DNA from: Pseudomonadota bacterium
Lineage (GTDB): Bacteria; Pseudomonadota; Gammaproteobacteria; Enterobacterales; Enterobacteriaceae
Direction: 5' to 3'
NCBI GenBank assembly: GCA_023454395.1
Contig: JAEYFY010000011.1
Location: forward strand, 1 to 12,239
DNA: 12,239 nt
The position numbers were made by a program, and so were the translations under genes. Positions 1-6,187 of this stretch are shown piece after piece (the first letter of the stretch is position 1; each line of letters begins with the position of its first letter). The notes under the pieces were generated by a model, which saw only the letters and a list, made by a program, of their open reading frames with translations, was not told the origin of the DNA and ran no database searches.

Positions 1-52
1 TGAGTGTTATACAATTCCAAAATAACAGCTTTTGTTGTAGTGAAAAATCCTA

Positions 53-81
53 TTTACATTATAAAATATATCGGATATTAA
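53..81 (+). promoter_or_regulatory. Candidate sigma-70 promoter for the small exported protein gene
   Basis: TTTACA (53-58, 5 of 6 to the -35 consensus) and TATTAA (76-81, 4 of 6 to the -10 consensus) are separated by exactly 17 bases. Transcription would start near 88. A 13-base palindrome, CGTTAgtgTAACG (89-101), sits right at that point, as an operator would. The surrounding DNA is AT-rich, so chance matches are likely, and the assignment rests on spacing and position only. Confidence 0.35.
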
Positions 82-160
82 ACTGTCACGTTAGTGTAAC
101 GAATTGTGTAGCGTAGAGTAATACAAATACGAATAAAGATTTCCGTTGGTAAAAGAAAAT

Positions 161-721
161 ATGAAAAGTATTTCACTGAGTCTTATATTGCTTTTACTCT
201 CTTCTTTTAGCTGGGCAGATGAAGAAAATGACAGCCAAAAAGTTGATGAGTATAAAATAGCCTTAGAGGCCTTTTTTAACAGTGATTATTTATTGTGTTT
301 GGGCGAAGGGAAATGGCCTGTGTACAGCAATGAAGATGATGCACCATGGGTATTAGAAAGAATGCATGCATTAGTTGAGGCAGGATTGATTGAACAAACC
401 GCAAATGGAGAAGAATGGGTGTTCAATCTCAGTGAAAAGGGGCGCAGAGCGTGGCAACCTTATCAAGACTTCTGTTATGGTCACCTGTTCATTAGTCAGA
501 TAAAAGAAATTCAGCCAATAGGCTCAGGTAAAAGTAAAATTTATTTTTATTATGGTGTGAAAGGCATTCCTTCATGGGCAACCAATGAAGAAATACAATC
601 CGCCTTTAGTGAACTTGATATTGTAATTAATGGAATAAACCGAGAGCTGTATCAGTTAAATATCGAAAAATTACCGGATAATCATTTCAAAGTATTGAGT
701 TATCCAGTACCTATTGAGTAA
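161..721 (+). CDS. Small exported protein of unknown function (186 aa)
   Basis: I do not recognise this protein with confidence. I chose the ATG at 161 over a TTG at 146. It gives a classic Sec signal peptide: Lys2, a Leu/Ile/Ser-rich core at residues 4-16, and a likely cut after Ser-Trp-Ala (residues 17-19). Neither start has a strong ribosome binding site. The mature protein of about 167 residues has only two cysteines, Cys46 and Cys105, which probably form a disulphide in the periplasm. Residues 62-98 read like a helix followed by a small winged-helix-like unit (WVLERMHALVEAGLI, then an F-N-L-S-E-K-G-R stretch). The C-terminal half is a soluble alpha/beta-looking segment. It stands alone, converging on narP. 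It loosely resembles short exported proteins that some enterobacterial annotations call CpmK-like, but that is a memory-based guess and I assign no function. The reading frame is intact and its composition matches its neighbours. Confidence 0.8.
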   Translation: MKSISLSLILLLLSSFSWADEENDSQKVDEYKIALEAFFNSDYLLCLGEGKWPVYSNEDDAPWVLERMHALVEAGLIEQTANGEEWVFNLSEKGRRAWQPYQDFCYGHLFISQIKEIQPIGSGKSKIYFYYGVKGIPSWATNEEIQSAFSELDIVINGINRELYQLNIEKLPDNHFKVLSYPVPIE

Positions 722-766
722 TAGATGACGTGATATAGACTTAAATGGAATATTAAATCGATATAT

Positions 767-799
767 CGTATTACCCCGACCCTGTGTCGGGGTAATACG
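767..799. terminator. Hairpin between convergent genes, probable bidirectional terminator
   Basis: CGTATTACCCCGAC (767-780) pairs perfectly with GTCGGGGTAATACG (786-799) around a 5-base loop CCTGT, giving a 14-bp stem with a GC-rich centre. It lies between the stop at 721 and the narP stop at 801. The T-run is weak on both sides (GTTTAG on the + strand; only ATATATCGATTT on the - strand). Termination is therefore inferred mainly from stem strength and convergent placement. Confidence 0.65.
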
Positions 800-800
800 T

Positions 801-1424
801 TTAGTACTGATGCTTAATAAGAATAAGACTGGCAGCTAAACGAGAAGTAACCTGCAATTTCTTTAAAATATTACGAATGTGAACTTTCACTGTTTCTTCA
901 GAAATAAATAAATTCTCAGCAATTTGCTTATTTTTCATTCCTGCGGACACTTCATGAAGAACATCCAACTCTCTTTTAGTCAACGCTGAAAGTGGATCAG
1001 AATAGTTTTGCCTAAGCTGAATATATTGCCACACTCGCTCACTATAAACTGGATGCCCAACAGCCGCTTTACGTAGGCTAAGTAATAGCATGTCTAACTC
1101 ACACTCTTTTAAAAGATAACCGTTTGCGCCTGCATCCAACGCAGCGTAAACATCATTACGTGAATCAGAAACGGATAAAACAAGAACATAAGATGTTAAA
1201 CCAGAGCGACGAAGTGTCCGAATAATATCAATACCTGAACGCCCTTGTAGATTTAAATCCATCATAATTAAGTCTGGATTTAACTGTTTTGCAGCGGTTA
1301 CAGCCTCTTGAGCATTGCCACTTTCGCTTACTACGACAAAATCCTTGTCTTTTTCTAACAATAGCCGTAATCCATACCTCATGATAGGGTGATCATCCAC
1401 TATCATAATTGAGTAGCTAGGCAT
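801..1424 (-). CDS. narP: NarP-type nitrate/nitrite response regulator (207 aa)
   Basis: This is a NarL/FixJ-family response regulator. The receiver domain (residues 4-120) has the acidic pair Asp10/Asp11, phospho-acceptor Asp56, Ser84 in the Thr/Ser position and Lys106. The LuxR-type DNA-binding domain (about 145-205) begins LTKRELDVLHEVSAG and contains TVKVHIRNILKKL (178-190). That recognition-helix region, the SERV-QY linker and the VMIVDDHP-like start match E. coli NarP better than NarL. NarP is normally phosphorylated by NarQ (also NarX) and controls anaerobic respiratory genes; no sensor kinase lies in the window, and narP is commonly unlinked to narQ. The start is the ATG at 1424, preceded on the - strand by AGGGAGAGGGG (complement of 1427-1437). 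The frame stays open upstream to 1526, but that would add 34 hydrophobic residues not found in the family. UhpA-like or other NarL-family identities are less likely. Confidence 0.82.
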   Translation of the reverse strand: MPSYSIMIVDDHPIMRYGLRLLLEKDKDFVVVSESGNAQEAVTAAKQLNPDLIMMDLNLQGRSGIDIIRTLRRSGLTSYVLVLSVSDSRNDVYAALDAGANGYLLKECELDMLLLSLRKAAVGHPVYSERVWQYIQLRQNYSDPLSALTKRELDVLHEVSAGMKNKQIAENLFISEETVKVHIRNILKKLQVTSRLAASLILIKHQY

Positions 1425-1842
1425 AACCCCTCTCCCTAAAAAAAAATAATAATGTGCGTAATCTTTCCAATAGCAGAAAATAAAAAAGTAAATTCCAAAT
1501 GAGGAATAAAAATTAGAATCAGACATCTTATTAAAACAATAAGAAAATAAAATTGACGGTTGGCAATATTACACCAATTATTGTTACGGGTAAAAAAGAA
1601 AATAACCAAAACGACTAACAAAAAATCTAATTCTATAAAATCTTTATAATTACAATGAGTTGACCGTAAACTGGGCTATATTAAAAATAATCAACAAGTG
1701 AAAATAGTTATTGTTTTTTTAAGCTATATAAAAATTTTAATTATTTTAAATGTTAATTTAATATCTGGTAAATAATAAACAGATATTGTCTTTTTTCTGT
1801 TCGAGTTTATTACACTGATGAAATTAAATAGCGTTAATAATA

Positions 1843-1858
1843 TACCTATAACTAGGTA
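1843..1858. promoter_or_regulatory. Candidate NarP/NarL 7-2-7 binding site
   Basis: TACCTAT-AA-CTAGGTA fits the NarL/NarP paired heptamer TACYYMT-N2-AKRRGTA at 13 of 14 defined positions; the single miss is C for A at 1852. The symmetry extends one base further on each side (ATACCTA 1842-1848 with TAGGTAT 1853-1859). NarP is known to need the 7-2-7 arrangement, whereas NarL tolerates others. The centre (1850.5) is 130 bases upstream of the maeB start and about 98 bases upstream of the predicted maeB transcription start, and 426 bases from the narP start. Binding is inferred from sequence only. Confidence 0.55.
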
Positions 1859-1913
1859 TCAATTGTTTCTAATAAATCGAGTTTACTAATTTGAAAAAAG
1901 TGTCGGAGCCGTC

Positions 1914-1942
1914 ATGATTTAACGCGCCATTACCATTATACT
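1914..1942 (+). promoter_or_regulatory. Candidate maeB promoter
   Basis: A good -10 element TATACT (1937-1942, 5 of 6) lies 17 bases downstream of a poor -35 ATGATT (1914-1919, 3 of 6). A weak -35 would suit a promoter needing an activator. Transcription would start near 1949, leaving a leader of about 32 bases that carries the AAGGA ribosome binding site at 1969-1973. Confidence 0.42.
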
Positions 1943-1980
1943 AACGAAGCCCTTACCCTATTGATACAAAGGATATGAAG

Positions 1981-4263
1981 ATGGAAGACAAATTAAAACA
2001 AAGCGCTCTAGATTTTCATGAATTTCCCGTACCTGGCAAAATCACAGTAACACCGACAAAACCACTCACAACCCAACGTGATTTAGCATTAGCTTATTCA
2101 CCGGGCGTTGCAGTTCCTTGTTTAGAAATTGCAGCAAACCCTCTTGCCGCTTATCGCTACACAGCCAAAGGTAACCTTGTTGCGGTGATTTCAAATGGTA
2201 CTGCGGTACTAGGGCTTGGAAATATTGGTGCCTTAGCAGGTAAACCAGTGATGGAAGGTAAAGGCGTTTTGTTTAAGAAGTTTTCTGGCATTGATGTTTT
2301 TGACATTGAAGTTAATGAGACAGATCCTGACAAACTCGTTGATATTATCGCATCATTAGAGCCAACGTTTGGTGGTATTAACCTCGAAGATATTAAAGCA
2401 CCAGAGTGTTTCTATATTGAGAAAAAACTGCGTGAGAAAATGAACATTCCTGTATTCCATGATGATCAGCATGGTACAGCGATTATCTCTACAGCCGCTA
2501 TTCTCAATGGCTTACGTATTATTAAAAAAGAAATTAGTAAAGTAAAATTGGTGGTATCTGGAGCAGGTGCTGCGTCTATTGCTTGTATGAACTTATTAGT
2601 TGCTTTAGGGCTAACACGCGAAAACATTACTGTATGTGACTCTAAAGGGGTTATCTACCGTGGACGTGAAGCTAATATGGCAGAAACCAAAGCGGCTTAT
2701 GCAATCGAAGATAACGGTACTCGTACATTAGATGATGTTATTAATAATGCTGATATTTTCTTAGGTTGTTCAGGGCCTGGCGTACTAACGCAAGAAATGG
2801 TCAAAAAAATGGCACGCGATCCGCTTATTCTTGCGCTTGCAAACCCAGAACCTGAAATTTTACCACCATTAGCAAAAGCGGTACGTTCTGATGCGATTAT
2901 CTGTACAGGGCGTTCTGACTACCCAAATCAGGTTAATAACGTATTGTGTTTCCCATTCATCTTCCGTGGCGCATTAGACGTTGGTGCGACAACAATTAAT
3001 GAAGAGATGAAACTCGCTTGTGTTCATGCTATTGCAGAATTAGCACTCGCTGAACAAAACGAAGAAGTTGCTTCTGCCTATGGCGATCAGGAGCTTTCTT
3101 TTGGCCCTGAATACATTATTCCGAAACCGTTTGATCCACGTTTGATTGTGAAAATTGCGCCAGCGGTTGCCAAAGCGGCGATGGATTCTGGTGTCGCAAC
3201 TCGCCCAATTGAAGATTTCTCTGTTTATATCGAACACCTTAATGAGTTTGTTTATAAAACGAACTTATTTATGAAACCTATTTTCTCTCAAGCAAAAAAA
3301 GAGAAAAAACGCATTGTGTTAGCAGAAGGGGAAGAAAACCGCGTACTGCATGCAACACAAGAATTAGTAACATTAGGATTAGCTACACCAATCTTAATTG
3401 GTCGTCCTAGTGTGATTGAAATGCGTATTCAGAAATTGGGTTTACATATTAAAGCCGGTAAAGACTTTGAAGTGGTGAATAATGAAAACGATCCACGTTT
3501 CAAAGAATATTGGCAAGAATATCACCAAATCATGAAACGTCGCGGTGTATCACAAGAGCAAGCTCGCCGAGCAATGATTGGCAATCCAACACTTATTGGT
3601 GCCATTATGGTTCGCCGAGGTGAAGCAGATGGTCTGATTTGCGGTACTGTGGGTAGCTATTCTGAACATTTTGAAATCTACAAAAATGTGTTTGGCTTAC
3701 GTGAAGGAATGGAAACCGCAGGGGCAATGAATGCACTGCTACTGCCAAGTGGTAACACTTTTATTACAGATACTTACGTCAATGAAGATCCAACCGCAGA
3801 ACAACTAGCAGATATTACAATTATGGCTGCTGATACTATTCGTCGCTTTGGTATTGAGCCAAAAGCAGCGCTGGTTTCTCGCTCAAGTTTCGGCTCTTTT
3901 GATAGCCCATCTTCAATTAAACTCAGACAAGCATTAGAGATAATCAAACAGCGTGCGCCTGAATTAGAAATTGATGGTGAAATGCATGCAGATGCAGCGT
4001 TAGTGGAATCTATTCGCCGAGATATAATGCCAGATAGCCCATTAAAAGGCTCTGCAAACCTGTTAGTTATGCCAACAATGGAAGCCGCACGTATTAGCTA
4101 TAATTTACTACGTGTAACTAGCTCTGATGGTGTGACAGTAGGACCAGTATTAATGGGTGTTGCTAAACCAGCTCATATTTTGACGCCAATTGCGTCAGTA
4201 CGTCGTATCGTAAATATGGTGGCATTAGCTGTTGTTGAAGCTCAGACACAATCTCAAAATTAA
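1981..4263 (+). CDS. maeB: NADP-type malic enzyme, MaeB (malic enzyme fused to phosphotransacetylase-like domain, 760 aa)
   Basis: Cytoplasmic enzyme that oxidatively decarboxylates malate to pyruvate with NADP+, linking the TCA cycle to pyruvate and NADPH supply. The malic N-terminal domain (about 1-155) carries Tyr39 in AYSPG, the catalytic Lys94 in EGKG, and metal ligands Glu136-Asp137 and Asp162 in FHDDQHGTA. The NAD(P)-binding domain (about 160-400) has SGAGAAS at 193-199. The C-terminal third (about 430-758) is the phosphotransacetylase-like domain, thought in E. coli MaeB to mediate oligomerisation and acetyl-CoA control rather than acetyl transfer. Length and sequence are nearly those of E. 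coli MaeB (759 aa), so the fusion is normal. The AAGGA at 1969-1973 is 7 bases from the ATG at 1981 but only 1 from an in-frame ATG at 1975. The start at 1981 also gives the conserved beginning [16 protein letters not shown] NarP-like site upstream suggests nitrate control. Confidence 0.97.
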   Translation: MEDKLKQSALDFHEFPVPGKITVTPTKPLTTQRDLALAYSPGVAVPCLEIAANPLAAYRYTAKGNLVAVISNGTAVLGLGNIGALAGKPVMEGKGVLFKKFSGIDVFDIEVNETDPDKLVDIIASLEPTFGGINLEDIKAPECFYIEKKLREKMNIPVFHDDQHGTAIISTAAILNGLRIIKKEISKVKLVVSGAGAASIACMNLLVALGLTRENITVCDSKGVIYRGREANMAETKAAYAIEDNGTRTLDDVINNADIFLGCSGPGVLTQEMVKKMARDPLILALANPEPEILPPLAKAVRSDAIICTGRSDYPNQVNNVLCFPFIFRGALDVGATTINEEMKLACVHAIAELALAEQNEEVASAYGDQELSFGPEYIIPKPFDPRLIVKIAPAVAKAAMDSGVATRPIEDFSVYIEHLNEFVYKTNLFMKPIFSQAKKEKKRIVLAEGEENRVLHATQELVTLGLATPILIGRPSVIEMRIQKLGLHIKAGKDFEVVNNENDPRFKEYWQEYHQIMKRRGVSQEQARRAMIGNPTLIGAIMVRRGEADGLICGTVGSYSEHFEIYKNVFGLREGMETAGAMNALLLPSGNTFITDTYVNEDPTAEQLADITIMAADTIRRFGIEPKAALVSRSSFGSFDSPSSIKLRQALEIIKQRAPELEIDGEMHADAALVESIRRDIMPDSPLKGSANLLVMPTMEAARISYNLLRVTSSDGVTVGPVLMGVAKPAHILTPIASVRRIVNMVALAVVEAQTQSQN

Positions 4264-4291
4264 TGGTTACTAATTAAATTATTCCATCTAT

Positions 4292-4319
4292 AAAGCGCCT
4301 TTTATCAGGCGCTTTTTTT
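4292..4319 (+). terminator. Rho-independent terminator of maeB
   Basis: AAAGCGCCT (4292-4300) pairs perfectly with AGGCGCTTT (4307-4315) around the 6-base loop TTTATC. The T-run continues to 4319, giving seven consecutive T. It lies 28 bases after the maeB stop and separates maeB from the iron-uptake-like locus. Confidence 0.9.
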
Positions 4320-4387
4320 ATGCTCTTCAACTTTTATACTCTTTGAATAGATACAAAAAAACATTAAATACAAATTAATATCAGAAT

Positions 4388-4406
4388 GATATTGATAACT
4401 GTTAGC
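4388..4406. promoter_or_regulatory. Candidate Fur box upstream of the ChaN-like/TonB operon
   Basis: GATATT-GATAAC-TGTTAGC matches the 19-base Fur consensus GATAATGATAATCATTATC at 14 of 19 positions, read as hexamers of 5/6, 5/6 and 4/7. It lies 57 bases before the start of the ChaN-like gene, where it would overlap the promoter; TTGATA (4392-4397) inside it could serve as a -35, though I see no good -10 at the right distance. Iron-repressed expression would suit the genes downstream. AT-rich DNA raises the chance-match rate, so this is a moderate call. Confidence 0.5.
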
Positions 4407-4463
4407 AATAATATTAATCTATGACTCCGACTAAAGTAGGTATATATAACTAATAGGATGATT

Positions 4464-5333
4464 ATGTTTTTCTCAATATCAAAAAGGATCTTACTACTAG
4501 TTTCATTGGTAAGCCTTTCAGCATGTCATTCGATAGAAAAACAACCTGTATCAACCGTAGATCTGGCAATTATTCAGTCAGCAAACATCATTGATACTCA
4601 GACTGGGCAATCCATCACCGCAGATACACTGTTAACACGATTAGCAAATCAATCGCATGTGATTATTGGTGAAAAACATGACAATGCTTATCATCATGAT
4701 ATTGAATATTGGTTAATGACAGAATTGCCTAAAAAGCGCGCTCAAGGAGCGGTTTTACTTGAGATGCTAACACCAAGCCAGCAATCATTAGTTGATAATA
4801 CAAAAAAACGTTATTCAGGCTCTGAATACCTACGAGATGAGCGATTAATGGCTGCATTAAAATGGAATTCAGGTTGGCCTTGGAAATGGTATGGCAATAT
4901 AGTTAAAGCAGGACTAAGCGCGGATTATCCTTTATTAGCGGCAAATATTGATCGTAGTGAAATATCTAGTGCGTATAAAAACCCTCCTATTATTGATGGT
5001 GTGCATTCAACTGCCCCATCTGTTCGCGAACTTATTCAAAAGACCATCGAGCTTTCTCATGGTGGCGAGCTTGATAAAACACAAGCAGAAAAAATGACGG
5101 TTATTCAGCAATTGCGCGATCGTGCAATGGCTAAAAGTTTATTAGATGCTCCGACACCCGCACTTTTAATTGCTGGCTCTTTTCATGCCACAAAAGTAAT
5201 GGGTGTACCTTTACACGTTGCTGATCTAGCACCGAATGAAAACGTGACAGTCGTGATAATGACGGAAGAGGGAAGTGATGTTACTTCAGTTCATGCCGAT
5301 TATCTTTGGATAACACCTGTCGCATTACCTTAA
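4464..5333 (+). CDS. ChaN-family (haem-binding, Tiki/EreA-like fold) lipoprotein (289 aa)
   Basis: A lipoprotein signal peptide ends in the lipobox Leu-Ser-Ala-Cys21. Lys7/Arg8 precede the hydrophobic core, and residues 22-23 are His-Ser rather than Asp, so outer-membrane sorting is expected. The rest is the ChaN domain (haem-binding uptake, Tiki superfamily). It shows VIIGEKHDN (67-74) followed by His77-His78, LLEML around Glu100, an aromatic patch GWPWKWYG (137-144), QLRDRAMA (216-223), IAGSFHATK (236-244) and the family's C-terminal DYLWIT (279-284). The two GxxH motifs (69-72 and 238-241) are the likely haem or metal ligands. Campylobacter ChaN binds haem pairs and is iron-regulated. AGGA at 4455-4458 is 5 bases before the ATG at 4464 and overlaps the ATG at 4458, so I prefer 4464. 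The gene leads an operon with tonB, behind a Fur-like box. Haem binding here is inferred. Confidence 0.88.
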   Translation: MFFSISKRILLLVSLVSLSACHSIEKQPVSTVDLAIIQSANIIDTQTGQSITADTLLTRLANQSHVIIGEKHDNAYHHDIEYWLMTELPKKRAQGAVLLEMLTPSQQSLVDNTKKRYSGSEYLRDERLMAALKWNSGWPWKWYGNIVKAGLSADYPLLAANIDRSEISSAYKNPPIIDGVHSTAPSVRELIQKTIELSHGGELDKTQAEKMTVIQQLRDRAMAKSLLDAPTPALLIAGSFHATKVMGVPLHVADLAPNENVTVVIMTEEGSDVTSVHADYLWITPVALP

Positions 5334-5351
5334 TTTATTGATAACACGAAT

Positions 5352-6161
5352 ATGTTTATTTCCTCTTGTATGGATCAAATGCCAAAATTTCAGCTTTGTA
5401 GCTCCAAAGCATTTATTTTGGCTATCGGTGTACATGCTATTTTTGTCATGGCTTGTTTTTATTTCAATAAAGAGAATAAGGTATTTATACAAGAGCCAGA
5501 ATTAGCTGTAATGATGAGCTTAAGTGAAAACGTACAAGCAATCAGCGATGAAAAACAGGTTGTAGGCGTCGATCAACAACTGGCGATAGCAAGCCAAAAA
5601 AAGGTAGAGCAAGATATTGCTGAAAAACAGCCTGATCTGATTGTGAATGAAAATGCAGAGATTTTGCTCGAAAAACCTAAAAGAAGAGTCAATGTAGAGC
5701 AAACAGCCAAAGTGACACCTATTACCTCTCCGGTAAAGCCTGCGCCCACTATTAGTGAAAATGTGTCTAGCCAATCAGCACCTTCAAGTAGTCGCTCTGC
5801 AGCGAAACAGCAATCTAATGATGTTAGCGCAAATTATGATAGCGATTCAGATAGTTCAGAAAGTGTGCTTGCATTATGGCAAGCTAAAACAAAAGGGCAC
5901 CTTAATCGCTATAAAGCCTATCCTGAAGAAGCAGAAAGCAAAGGTAAAACTGGCGTTTCTAAAGTGCGCTTTATTGTAGATGAACAAGGTTATGTCATAT
6001 CGAGTGAGTTGATCCTTAGTAGTGGCGTGCGTTCTTTAGACAGAGAAGCACAAAGAGTACTCAAACGTGCTGAACCCTTGCCTATACCGCCAATAGAGTT
6101 ATTGTCGAAAGGTAAAATAATGGTTGAAATGCCAATTGAGTTTTCTAAACTAACGTTCTAA
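5352..6161 (+). CDS. TonB-family energy transducer (269 aa)
   Basis: TonB paralogue that would transmit the ExbBD proton-motive energy from the inner membrane to an outer-membrane receptor. It has one N-terminal membrane segment (about 20-38) carrying His28, in the place of the conserved TonB histidine. A periplasmic linker (about 40-175) follows, then the C-terminal TonB domain (about 180-265) with Tyr190-Pro191, VRFIVDEQGYV (205-215), LSSGVRSLD (222-230) and AEPLPIPP (240-247). The linker is unusual. It lacks the Glu-Pro/Lys-Pro repeats of housekeeping TonB and is instead charged, then Ser/Gln-rich, with a Ser-Asp stretch at 161-171. The start is uncertain: the ATG at 5352 has no clear ribosome binding site, and ATGs at 5370 and 5379 are in frame before the membrane segment. 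Translation may be coupled to the lipoprotein gene 18 bases upstream. No exbB or exbD is present. It probably serves the receptor at 8520, as HasB serves HasR. Confidence 0.9.
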   Translation: MFISSCMDQMPKFQLCSSKAFILAIGVHAIFVMACFYFNKENKVFIQEPELAVMMSLSENVQAISDEKQVVGVDQQLAIASQKKVEQDIAEKQPDLIVNENAEILLEKPKRRVNVEQTAKVTPITSPVKPAPTISENVSSQSAPSSSRSAAKQQSNDVSANYDSDSDSSESVLALWQAKTKGHLNRYKAYPEEAESKGKTGVSKVRFIVDEQGYVISSELILSSGVRSLDREAQRVLKRAEPLPIPPIELLSKGKIMVEMPIEFSKLTF

Positions 6162-6187
6162 CGACAGGTTAAAAGGAAATAAACGTT

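Larger units (their letters stand above)
1425..1980. other. 556-base AT-rich divergent intergenic region between narP and maeB
   Basis: No gene is supportable here. The part next to narP (1440-1800) is very AT-rich with many A and T runs. The only open frame, on the - strand at about 1436-1621, codes for low-complexity Phe/Ile-rich sequence with no ribosome binding site. The maeB-proximal part holds a NarL/NarP-like inverted repeat (1843-1858) and a candidate promoter (1914-1942). I found no convincing narP promoter, although TTGCCA-like hexamers exist on the - strand near 1560. The length, large for this compact genome, leaves room for regulatory sites or an unseen small RNA. Confidence 0.6.

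Noticed and set aside
1425..1526. In-frame upstream extension of narP by 34 residues
   Set aside because: The added residues are Phe/Tyr-rich and unlike the family, while the ATG at 1424 has a strong AGGGAG ribosome binding site and gives the conserved receiver start.
1436..1621. Open frame on the - strand coding for a hydrophobic 61-residue peptide
   Set aside because: It is low-complexity Phe/Ile-rich sequence translated from AT-rich intergenic DNA, has no ribosome binding site, overlaps the narP leader and resembles no family I know.
1660..1687. TTGACC at 1660-1665 as a -35 element of a promoter towards maeB
   Set aside because: The only -10-like hexamers are at spacings of 11 to 16 bases and are poor. 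It would also leave a 290-base leader, and the 1914-1942 candidate is better placed.
3040..3237. Small open frames antisense to or in other frames of maeB, tonB, ptrB and the receptor
   Set aside because: They lie wholly inside well-conserved genes, have no ribosome binding sites and give compositionally odd peptides, so they are chance shadows.
1981..4263. MaeB malic enzyme/phosphotransacetylase fusion as a novel fusion protein
   Set aside because: This domain order and length are normal for enterobacterial MaeB.
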